64,000 nucleotides of DNA from Frateuria_A sp049727805 (GTDB taxonomy: Bacteria > Pseudomonadota > Gammaproteobacteria > Xanthomonadales > Rhodanobacteraceae). The notes beneath the pieces are model-generated. The model was given only the letters and a program-made list of their open reading frames with translations. It made no database searches and had not been told where the DNA came from. Positions 26,488 to 33,922 of this stretch are shown here, one piece after another; positions within the stretch are counted from its first letter, which is position 1; each line of letters begins with the position of its first letter. Position numbers and translations under genes: made by a program. The DNA lies in NCBI RefSeq assembly GCF_049727805.1, contig NZ_JBCNYA010000023.1:1-64000 (forward strand), in the 5' to 3' direction.

Positions 26488-27339
26488 TCAGCCCTTCGGC
26501 AACGGCCGGCGGCCCAGGCGCTGGCCCAACTTGACCGTCTGCTGTGGCTTGAGCTCGTCCAGCTCGACCATGCCGGGCGGCAGCAGCAGGATCACCGTCG
26601 AGCCCATGTTGAAGCGCGCCATCTCGGCGAATCGCGCCAGGGTGATGCCCTGGCCGGCGAACGACTTGCGGCGGATGTGCGCGGCGTAGGGCGGGATCAC
26701 CAGGCCGTCCCACACGGTCGCCACGGAGGACACCAGCACGGCGCCGACCATCACCGCCACGAAGGGGCCGTGCGGACTGTCGAAGTGGCACACCAGCCGC
26801 TCGTTGCGGGCGAACAGCCGCGGGATCGCCTCCACGGCGAAGGGGGCCACGCTGAAGATCCGCCCGGGCACGTGCACCGTCTCGCGGAGCGTGCCGCCCA
26901 GCGGCATGTGCACGCGGTGGTAGTCGCGCGGGGACAGGTAGATGGTGACGAAATCGCCCTCGCGATATGGCGCCGCCGCGGCCTCGTCGCCGAGCAGCTC
27001 GGCAGCCGTGTAGTTCTGGCCCTTGGCCTGGAAGATGCGCCCGTCGACGATGCGCCCGGCCTGGCTGATGCGCCCGTCCGCGGGCGAGACCAGTGCGGTG
27101 GGATCGCCGTCCTCGTGCCGCGCGTTGGGCTTCAGCTTGCGGGTGAAGAACGCATTGAAGTGCTGGTAGGCGAACGGATCCGGCTGTGCGGCCTCGGCCA
27201 TGTCGACCTTGTAGCGGTCCACGATCTGGCCGATCAGGAAGTTCTTCCACGGCCGCCAGGTCCAGCGGGTGGCCCAGTAGACCACCCGCGACAGGGCGCG
27301 GTGGGGGAGCAGGTATTGGAGCAGAACCTTCGGAGTCAT
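26488..27339 (-). CDS. psd: Phosphatidylserine decarboxylase
   Basis: Makes phosphatidylethanolamine at the inner membrane. It has 283 residues. The self-cleavage site that creates the pyruvoyl cofactor is the GST in FNMGSTVILLLPPG near the C-terminus (LGST in many homologues, here MGST). Catalytic His/Asp are in DGRI and SPRDYHRVHMPLGG. The N-terminal hydrophobic helices expected in the family are short. Transcribed alone with its own terminator. Confidence 0.96.
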   Translation of the reverse strand: MTPKVLLQYLLPHRALSRVVYWATRWTWRPWKNFLIGQIVDRYKVDMAEAAQPDPFAYQHFNAFFTRKLKPNARHEDGDPTALVSPADGRISQAGRIVDGRIFQAKGQNYTAAELLGDEAAAAPYREGDFVTIYLSPRDYHRVHMPLGGTLRETVHVPGRIFSVAPFAVEAIPRLFARNERLVCHFDSPHGPFVAVMVGAVLVSSVATVWDGLVIPPYAAHIRRKSFAGQGITLARFAEMARFNMGSTVILLLPPGMVELDELKPQQTVKLGQRLGRRPLPKG

Positions 27340-27438
27340 CGTGAAAGTATGAACGAAGCCCGCCCGCCGCGCCTCCCGTTGCAGGAGACGCGGCGTTCCG
27401 CTAGGCGGCGTACGTCACGTTGTCTGGATCTTGCGCAA

Positions 27439-28518
27439 TCAGTGGCCGCTGCCGACCAGAGTCCATCCTGCCGGGTAGCTGGCCAACGCCGAGGTGTAGT
27501 TCCACCCGGTTCCATCCGAAAACGTCTCGGAGTACCACGACAGGCTGCCGGGGGTGGAAGGGGTGACGCTCGCGTTGAGGGTATCGTTGGCCCACACCAG
27601 GACGGCCTCGTTTCCCTGGTCGAAGTTGCCAGTGGCTGCGAGGTAGTTGCCGTCGGTGACGGGAAAACTCTGGACCACGCCGAACGTATCCATGGTTTCG
27701 GTGTCGCCCGAAAAATACTGCCGCCAGACGTACTGCGTAAACTGGCCGGCGCCGTTCTCGGTATAGACATTCAACCCGCCGAAATCGCCCGCCTCGGCCG
27801 CAGCCACGACATACTCCTGGGAGCCGTACGAACCGATCTGTCGCGATCGGAAACCGTTTGCGGTGCCCACCCACAGATAAAGGTCGCGGGCATCGCTCGT
27901 CCAGAGCAGGTCGACGTGCGTGCTTTGCTGAAAATGGCCGATGGCCGCGATGCGGTAGCCGCACGCGACGCTCATGGTGCGCGAATCGATACGTTTCGCT
28001 CCGCGCATCAACCAGTAGCCGAACTGGCAGCTGCTGGCGTTGGACCACAGAAGGTCCGCGTCACCGTCGCCGTTGACGTCCGCCGCACCCACCAGCTTCC
28101 AGCCGTCGGGATAGGTGCCGATGTAACTGGACTGGAAGCCGTTGCCCGAGGCCGTCCACAAGTACAGGTCGCGGCGGGCACTGGTCCACACCAGGTCCGC
28201 TCTCTTGTCGGCGTTGAAGTCGCCTACGCCGCTGATCCGATAGCCTGGGGTGATGTTGAATACCCGGTAAGAAGTACGCGCATAGAAATGGGAAGTGTCC
28301 TGCTGGCTGGATATCCAGTACGCGAACTGGCTCGTTTGCGCGTTGAACCAGAGCAGGTCGCTCAAGCCGTCGCCGTCGACGTCATTGGGTGCGACGTAGT
28401 AGTTCGAATAGAAGACTTCGTTGGGTTCCTGTAGAAAATTCGATGTGCCGACAGCGCTGGCTGTCATGGGCATCAATGCGATCGCTGCAAGCAGCGCGCG
28501 AAAACGCGATCCGGCCAT
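27439..28518 (-). CDS. Secreted FG-GAP/VCBS repeat protein
   Basis: A 359-residue exported protein: signal peptide to about residue 22 (cut after TASA). It then carries repeating blade-like units, each with a calcium-loop motif: DVDGDGLSDLLW, DFNADKRADLVW, DVNGDGDADLLW and the weaker THVDLLW. These alternate with QFAYWI/QFGYWLM and DLYLWTASGNGFQSSYIGTYPDG-type strands. Such repeats build calcium-binding beta-propellers used in adhesion or carbohydrate binding. There is no enzyme or anchoring domain, so the role is open. ATG 28518 is preferred over an upstream Met at 28611. AT content is visibly higher than in neighbours, suggesting recent acquisition. Confidence 0.8.
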   Translation of the reverse strand: MAGSRFRALLAAIALMPMTASAVGTSNFLQEPNEVFYSNYYVAPNDVDGDGLSDLLWFNAQTSQFAYWISSQQDTSHFYARTSYRVFNITPGYRISGVGDFNADKRADLVWTSARRDLYLWTASGNGFQSSYIGTYPDGWKLVGAADVNGDGDADLLWSNASSCQFGYWLMRGAKRIDSRTMSVACGYRIAAIGHFQQSTHVDLLWTSDARDLYLWVGTANGFRSRQIGSYGSQEYVVAAAEAGDFGGLNVYTENGAGQFTQYVWRQYFSGDTETMDTFGVVQSFPVTDGNYLAATGNFDQGNEAVLVWANDTLNASVTPSTPGSLSWYSETFSDGTGWNYTSALASYPAGWTLVGSGH

Positions 28519-28663
28519 GTTCCCTTCCCCTAATTGACAGCCCCCCTCCGGGGCCGGCGTATTCTGCTGCTCAGAACGGCGACCGCCAAGGCCGCCGGGT
28601 CCTGGACGCACCCGTACCGCTGATTCGACCGGCTATCATGTCGTTTTGCCGCCATCTGCCGCC

Positions 28664-29584
28664 GTGACCATCGAACTGTCCTCCATCATCGACTTCATAC
28701 GCTACGGCGCCAGCCGCTTCTCCGCCGCCGGGCTGACCTTCGGTCATAGCCACGACAACCCGATCGATGAGGCGACCCATCTGGTGCTGGCCAGCCTGCA
28801 CCTGCCGCCGGACATCCCGCCGGCCTACGGCGCCGGCCGGCTTACCGCCGACGAGCGCGAGCGCGTGCTGGAGCTGATCGAGCGGCGCGTCAACGAGCGC
28901 CTGCCGGTGGCCTACCTGGTCGGCGAGACCTGGTTTGCAGGGCTCAAGTTCAAGAGCGACCGTCGCGCGCTGGTGCCGCGCTCGCCGATCGCCGAGCTGA
29001 TCGAATCGGGTTTCGTGCCATGGCTGGATGGCCGCCACGTGGAGCGCGCGCTGGACCTGTGCACGGGCTCCGGCTGCATCGGCATCGCCATGGCGGAGTA
29101 CAACCCGGACTGGCAGGTCGACATCGTCGACATCAGCGACGAGGCGCTGTCGCTGGCGCGCGAAAACATCGTGTTCCAGCACGTCCAAGGACGGGTGGAA
29201 GCGGTCAAGTCCGACCTGTTCGACGGGCTCGATGGCCGGCGCTACGACCTGATCGTCTCCAATCCGCCCTACGTCACCGAGGACGAGTACGCCGCACTGC
29301 CGGGCGAGTACAGCCACGAGCCCAAGCTCGGCCTCACCTCGGGCGAGGACGGCCTGGACATCTGCCTGCGCATCCTCGACCAGGCCGCCGACCACCTGGC
29401 CGACGACGGCCTGCTGATCGTCGAAGTGGGCGAGAGCGAGCATGCGCTGGCCACGTTGTTGCCGCAGGTGCCGTTCGTGTGGATCGAGTTCAAGGTCGGG
29501 CCGATGGGCGTGTTCGCGCTCGAGCGGCGCGACCTGGTCGAGCATGCGGCAGCGATCCGCGCCGCGGCCGCCGCGCGCCGCTGA
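28664..29584 (+). CDS. prmB: Ribosomal protein L3 glutamine methyltransferase
   Basis: SAM-dependent N5-methylation of the conserved Gln of ribosomal protein L3. It has 306 residues from GTG 28664. The SAM site is ALDLCTGSGCIGIAMAEY and the Gln-binding motif SNPPYVTEDEY. The PrmB-type N-terminus (IDFIRYGASRF, DEATHLVLASLHLP) and VGETWFAGLKFKSDRRALVPRSPI distinguish it from PrmC. A GNAT gene follows 22 bases later. Confidence 0.94.
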   Translation: MTIELSSIIDFIRYGASRFSAAGLTFGHSHDNPIDEATHLVLASLHLPPDIPPAYGAGRLTADERERVLELIERRVNERLPVAYLVGETWFAGLKFKSDRRALVPRSPIAELIESGFVPWLDGRHVERALDLCTGSGCIGIAMAEYNPDWQVDIVDISDEALSLARENIVFQHVQGRVEAVKSDLFDGLDGRRYDLIVSNPPYVTEDEYAALPGEYSHEPKLGLTSGEDGLDICLRILDQAADHLADDGLLIVEVGESEHALATLLPQVPFVWIEFKVGPMGVFALERRDLVEHAAAIRAAAAARR

Positions 29585-29606
29585 CGCCGTGCGGCGAGAG
29601 AGCTGC

Positions 29607-30149
29607 ATGGAACTGATCACCGCCCGATTGTCGATCGATCGCCTCCGCGCCGAGGATGCCGACGATCTGTTCGCCTGCCGCGCCGATCCGGCAGTGGCGC
29701 GCTACCAGGGCTGGCGGCCGGCGCGCGTCGCGGAGGCGCGCGCCTTCATCGACGCGCAGGCGGAACCGGCGCCGGGATTATGGTTCCAACGGGCGATCCG
29801 CCTGCGTGGGGACGGAGCGCTGATCGGCGACCTGGGCGTATGCCTGCCGGCCACGCCGGGCGAGTCGGTGGAGTTCGGCATCAGCCTGGCGCCCGCGCAC
29901 CAGGGCCGCGGCTACGCGCGCGAGGCGCTGCAGGCGCTGTTCCACCAGGGCTTCGACGCACTGGGCTGGCGCCGCATCCACGCCTCGGTCGATCCGCGCA
30001 ACGCCAGTTGCATGGCCTTGCTGCAGTCGCTTGGCATGCGCCAGGAGGCGCATTTCCGCGAGAGTCTGTGGCTGCATGGCGAATGGGTGGACGATGTGGT
30101 GTTCGCCATCCTGGTCCGCGAGTGGAAGACGCAGGCGGGCGCCTCGTAG
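29607..30149 (+). CDS. GNAT acetyltransferase, RimJ/RimL type
   Basis: A 180-residue acetyltransferase. The opening LITARLSIDRLRAEDADDLF and the acetyl-CoA loop HQGRGYAREALQALFHQGF, then NASCMALLQSLGMRQEAHFR, fit the Acetyltransf_3 branch that modifies ribosomal N-termini, aminoglycosides or other amines. Target unknown. Probably co-transcribed with prmB. Its stop overlaps the start of a palindromic repeat. Confidence 0.85.
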   Translation: MELITARLSIDRLRAEDADDLFACRADPAVARYQGWRPARVAEARAFIDAQAEPAPGLWFQRAIRLRGDGALIGDLGVCLPATPGESVEFGISLAPAHQGRGYAREALQALFHQGFDALGWRRIHASVDPRNASCMALLQSLGMRQEAHFRESLWLHGEWVDDVVFAILVREWKTQAGAS

Positions 30150-30227
30150 GAACGCCCTTGAGTGGGACCGCCCCACTCGCTCCTGCGACATGGGCGCCGC
30201 TCACAGCCGCGACCAAGGTGTTCCTAC
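30146..30227. repeat. Palindromic intergenic repeat (GTAGGAAC arms)
   Basis: Outer arms GTAGGAAC (30146-30153) and GTTCCTAC (30220-30227) enclose a hairpin GAGTGGG / CCCACTC (30160-30166 and 30172-30178) and a GCCGCGACC stretch. This resembles a REP doublet of another family than the GGTGGGCT one. It fills most of the spacer before aroC and may also end the GNAT transcript. Confidence 0.55.
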
Positions 30228-30279
30228 AGCGGCAACGGCGAGCCGTTATGCTTCGGCTTCCCAGCAGCGGGCACGCGGC

Positions 30280-31368
30280 ATGTCCAGCAATTCCTTCGGC
30301 AAGCTCTTCACTGTCACCACCTTTGGCGAAAGCCACGGGCCGGCGATCGGCTGCGTGATCGACGGGTGCCCGCCGGGCCTGGCGATCGCACCGGAAGAAT
30401 TCCGCCATGATCTCGACCGCCGCGCCACCGGGCGCAGCCGGCACACCTCGCAGCGGCACGAAGCCGACGAGGTCGAGATCCTCTCGGGCGTCTACGAAGG
30501 CCGCACCACCGGCACGCCGATCGCGCTGCTGATCCGCAACACCGACCAGCGCAGCAAGGACTACGGCGACATCGCGCAGACCTTCCGCCCCGGCCATGCC
30601 GACTACACCTACTGGCAGAAGTACGGCATCCGCGATCCGCGCGGCGGCGGGCGCGCCTCGGCGCGCGAAACGACCATGCGCGTGGCGGCTGCGGTGATCG
30701 CGAAGAAATGGCTGGCCGAACGCCATGGCGTGCGCGTACGCGGCCATTTGGCGCAACTGGGCGACATCGTGCCGCGCGGCTTCGACTGGGAGGCGGTGGA
30801 AGCCAACCCGTTCTTCTGGCCGGACGCAGGGCAGGTGCCGGAACTGGAGAAGGCCATGGACGCGCTGCGCAAGTCCGGCGATTCGGTCGGCGCGCGCGTC
30901 AATGCCGTGGCCCAAGGCGTGCCGCCGGGTTGGGGCGAACCGGTCTACGGCAAGCTCGACGGCGACCTGGCGGCAGCCATGATGTCGATCAACGCGGTCA
31001 AGGGCGTGGAAATCGGCGCGGGCTTCGCCGCCGTTTCGCAGCGCGGCACGCAGCATCGCGACCAGATGCATTTGGACGGCTTTACGTCCAATCAAGCCGG
31101 TGGCATCCTTGGCGGCATCAGCACCGGCCAGCCGGTGACGGTGTCGGTGGCGTTCAAGCCCACGTCCAGCATCCTGGTGCCGGGCGACAGCGTGAACCTC
31201 GCCGGCGAAAGCGTGCAGGTGGTCACCAAGGGGCGACATGATCCCTGCGTGGGCATCCGCGCTACGCCCATCGTCGAGGCGATGCTGGCGCTGGTGCTGA
31301 TGGACCATGCGCTGCGCCATCGCGCCCAGTGCGGCGACGTGGGGCCGGTGGCCCCGCGCATCGCCTGA
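30280..31368 (+). CDS. aroC: Chorismate synthase
   Basis: Converts EPSP to chorismate with reduced FMN, supplying among others the Trp enzymes at 37-41 kb. It has 362 residues: the signature GESHGPAIGCVIDGCPPG at the N-terminus, RGGGRASARETTMRVAAAV for flavin and phosphate binding, and RHDPCVGIRATPIVEAM near the C-terminus. A 2-hydroxyacid dehydrogenase gene starts 22 bases later. Confidence 0.97.
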   Translation: MSSNSFGKLFTVTTFGESHGPAIGCVIDGCPPGLAIAPEEFRHDLDRRATGRSRHTSQRHEADEVEILSGVYEGRTTGTPIALLIRNTDQRSKDYGDIAQTFRPGHADYTYWQKYGIRDPRGGGRASARETTMRVAAAVIAKKWLAERHGVRVRGHLAQLGDIVPRGFDWEAVEANPFFWPDAGQVPELEKAMDALRKSGDSVGARVNAVAQGVPPGWGEPVYGKLDGDLAAAMMSINAVKGVEIGAGFAAVSQRGTQHRDQMHLDGFTSNQAGGILGGISTGQPVTVSVAFKPTSSILVPGDSVNLAGESVQVVTKGRHDPCVGIRATPIVEAMLALVLMDHALRHRAQCGDVGPVAPRIA

Positions 31369-31390
31369 GCTCTCGTTTACGGAATTTCCC

Positions 31391-32398
31391 ATGACCGGCA
31401 AGCCGCGGGTGTGGATCTCGCGCCCCACCTTCCCTGATGTCGTCGCCCGGCTTGAGCCGCATTTCGAAGTGGCGGCCGAGCCGGAGGAAACCGTGTTCTC
31501 CGGCGCCGGACTGACGGCGAAACTGGCCGGCTGCGATGCCGCCATCGTCGGCCTGAAGGAGCACGTCGGCGCCGCCGAGGTGGCCGGCGCCGCGCGGCTG
31601 CGCATCGTTGCCAACCTGGCGGTGGGCTACGACAACCTCGACCTGGCCGCACTGACGGCCGCCGGCATCCTCGCTTCCAATACCGCCGACGTGCTCAACG
31701 AGAGCGTCGCCGATTACACCTGGGCGCTGCTGCTCGGGGCCGCCAGGCGCATGGGCGAGGCCGAGCGCTGGCTCAGGGCAGGGCACTGGCACGGCACCGA
31801 ATTCAGGGCCTGGCTGGGGCTGGACACGCGCGGCCGCACGCTGGGCATCCTTGGCATGGGGCGCATCGGCCAGGCGATCGCGCGCCGCGCGGCAGGCTTC
31901 GGCATGCAGGTGGCCTACCACAACCGCTCGCGCCTGCCGCCGGCGATCGAGGGGGCGTGCGCCGCGCGCTACGTGGACAAGCCCACGCTGCTGGCCGAGT
32001 CCGATTTCCTGGTGCTCGCCGTCCCGCTGACCGCCGAAAGCCGCCACGCCATCGGCGCGCCCGAACTGGCGCAGATGAAGCTCACCGCCGTGCTGGTCAA
32101 CATCGCCCGCGGCGGCGTGGTGGACGATGCGGCGTTGGCCGCCGCGCTGGGCGAGGGCCGCCTGGCCGCCGCCGGGCTGGACGTGTTCGAGGGCGAGCCC
32201 GGCGTCCATCCGGCCCTGCGCGCGCTCGACAACGTCATCCTCAGCCCGCACATCGCCAGCGCCACCTGGGACACTCGCCGCGCGATGACCGCGATGGCGG
32301 TAGACAACGTGCTGGCGCTGTTCGGCCATGGTCCGCATGCCGGGCGGCCACCCTCACTCCTCAATCCCGAAGTGCTGGCCTTGCGGCCGGCGCCCTGA
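31391..32398 (+). CDS. D-2-hydroxyacid dehydrogenase (glyoxylate/hydroxypyruvate reductase type)
   Basis: An NAD(P)H-dependent dehydrogenase of 335 residues. The Rossmann loop is GILGMGRIGQAIARRAAGFG; the catalytic Arg is in VNIARGGVVDD, Glu in LDVFEGEPGVHP, His in LSPHIASATW. NRSRLP after the second strand (Arg pair instead of Asp) suggests NADPH. The N-terminal substrate domain has NLAVGYDNLDLAAL. Closest in layout to GhrB/GyaR enzymes. It sits between aroC and asd on one strand with short gaps. Confidence 0.9.
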   Translation: MTGKPRVWISRPTFPDVVARLEPHFEVAAEPEETVFSGAGLTAKLAGCDAAIVGLKEHVGAAEVAGAARLRIVANLAVGYDNLDLAALTAAGILASNTADVLNESVADYTWALLLGAARRMGEAERWLRAGHWHGTEFRAWLGLDTRGRTLGILGMGRIGQAIARRAAGFGMQVAYHNRSRLPPAIEGACAARYVDKPTLLAESDFLVLAVPLTAESRHAIGAPELAQMKLTAVLVNIARGGVVDDAALAAALGEGRLAAAGLDVFEGEPGVHPALRALDNVILSPHIASATWDTRRAMTAMAVDNVLALFGHGPHAGRPPSLLNPEVLALRPAP

Positions 32399-32427
32399 AC
32401 CCCGAAGACACAGGCATTACGCATCCC

Positions 32428-33459
32428 ATGAGCAAGAAGAGCAGCTACAAGGTGGCCATGGTCGGCGCCACCGGCGCGGTCGGCGAGACCCTGCTGGGCA
32501 TCCTGGCCGAACGCGATTTTCCCGTCGGCGAACTGGTACCGCTGGCCAGCGAGCGTTCGGCCGGCGAGAAGATCTCCTTCGGCGGCAAACAGGTGACCGT
32601 GCGCAACCTGGCCGACTACGACTTCGAGGGCGTGGACATCGCCTTCTTCTCCGCCGGCGGTTCGGTCAGCCGCGAACACGCCCCGCGCGCGGCGGCGGCC
32701 GGCGCGGTGGTGATCGACAACACCTCCGAATTCCGCTACCAGGACGACGTCCCGCTGGTGGTCGCCGAAGTCAATCCGCACGCCATCGCCGACTACACCA
32801 CGCGCGGCATCATCGCCAATCCCAACTGCTCGACCATGCAGATGCTGGTGGCGCTCGCGCCGATCCACCGGGCGGTCGGCATCGAGCGGATCAACGTGGC
32901 GACCTACCAGTCGGTTTCCGGCGCCGGCCGCAGCGGCATGGAGGAGCTCGGCCGCGAGACCGCGGCGCTGCTGAGTTTCCAGGATGTGGAACCGGGCAAG
33001 AAATTTCCCAAGCAGATCGCTTTCAATGTGATCCCGCACATCGATGAGTTCCAGCCCAACGGCTACACCAAGGAAGAAATGAAGATGGTGTGGGAGACGC
33101 GCAAGATCCTGGAGGACGACTCCATCGCGGTGAACCCCACTGCCGTACGCGTGCCGGTGTTCTACGGCCACGCCGAGGCGGTGCACGTGGAGACCCGCGA
33201 CCGGATCGGCGCCGACGAGGCCCGCGCGCTGCTGGAACAGGCCGAGGGTGTGGTGGTCATGGACGAGCGCAAGCCGGGCGGCTATCCGACCCCGGTGGGC
33301 GATGCCGCCGGCAAGGACCCGGTGTTCGTGGGCCGCATCCGCGAGGACATCTCGCACGAGCGCGGCCTGGATATGTGGATCGTGGCGGACAACATCCGCA
33401 AGGGTGCCGCGCTGAACGCCGTGCAGATCGCCGAGCGGCTGATCGAGGACTATCTCTGA
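32428..33459 (+). CDS. asd: Aspartate-semialdehyde dehydrogenase
   Basis: Produces aspartate semialdehyde for lysine, threonine and methionine, and feeds DapA (8.5 kb). It has 343 residues. NADP loop GATGAVGETLLGIL; active-site Cys in IANPNCSTMQM; Gln and His in ATYQSVSGAGRSG and FNVIPHIDEF. It is the shorter form seen in Pseudomonas Asd2 and Gram-positives, rather than the 367-residue E. coli type. The next gene's ATG overlaps its TGA (TGATG). Confidence 0.96.
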   Translation: MSKKSSYKVAMVGATGAVGETLLGILAERDFPVGELVPLASERSAGEKISFGGKQVTVRNLADYDFEGVDIAFFSAGGSVSREHAPRAAAAGAVVIDNTSEFRYQDDVPLVVAEVNPHAIADYTTRGIIANPNCSTMQMLVALAPIHRAVGIERINVATYQSVSGAGRSGMEELGRETAALLSFQDVEPGKKFPKQIAFNVIPHIDEFQPNGYTKEEMKMVWETRKILEDDSIAVNPTAVRVPVFYGHAEAVHVETRDRIGADEARALLEQAEGVVVMDERKPGGYPTPVGDAAGKDPVFVGRIREDISHERGLDMWIVADNIRKGAALNAVQIAERLIEDYL

Positions 33460-33761
33460 TGCAAAAAGCCTGGTTCCTGCTGCCGCTGCTGCTCTGCGCC
33501 ACGTCGCCGGTCCTGGCCGACGGCGGCCCGGAGCAGGCCGCAGTGGCGGGAACGCAGGCGCCCGCCAAGTCCCGGCTCAGGCAGCAGCTGCAGGCCCGTG
33601 GCGCCCAGGTCACGCAACTGCAGCAGGCGGTCTCCGAGCAGGAGCTGCACAGCCGCCAGGCCAGTCAGCGCCTGACCGAACAGGACCTCGAAATCGCCCA
33701 ACTGCAGCGCCAGCTCGAGGCGTTGCGGGACCGCCGGCGGGGGGGCGATCCGGGTCACTGA
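33459..33761 (+). CDS. Small exported coiled-coil protein
   Basis: A 100-residue protein: signal peptide (cut after VLA near residue 20), then a long Gln/Leu/Arg helix of heptad character (LQARGAQVTQLQQAVSEQEL, LTEQDLEIAQLQRQLEALRD). No known domain. Its ATG overlaps the asd stop, so translation is coupled, and fimV follows 160 bases later. Position suggests an envelope protein acting near FimV, but that is inference only. Confidence 0.7.
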   Translation: MQKAWFLLPLLLCATSPVLADGGPEQAAVAGTQAPAKSRLRQQLQARGAQVTQLQQAVSEQELHSRQASQRLTEQDLEIAQLQRQLEALRDRRRGGDPGH

Positions 33762-33922
33762 CCCCTGTCCGGAACGAGAACATGCCGCAGCAATATGCGC
33801 TAAGCGGTCGCCGCAGCTATTGTTGATTGGCTTTTATATAACTAAAGTGACGCGCGTTCCGGTGTCGCCGCAGCCTGCGGCGATGGCATGAAGCGTCTCG
33901 GGCGTTTGGGGGAATCGAAGCG

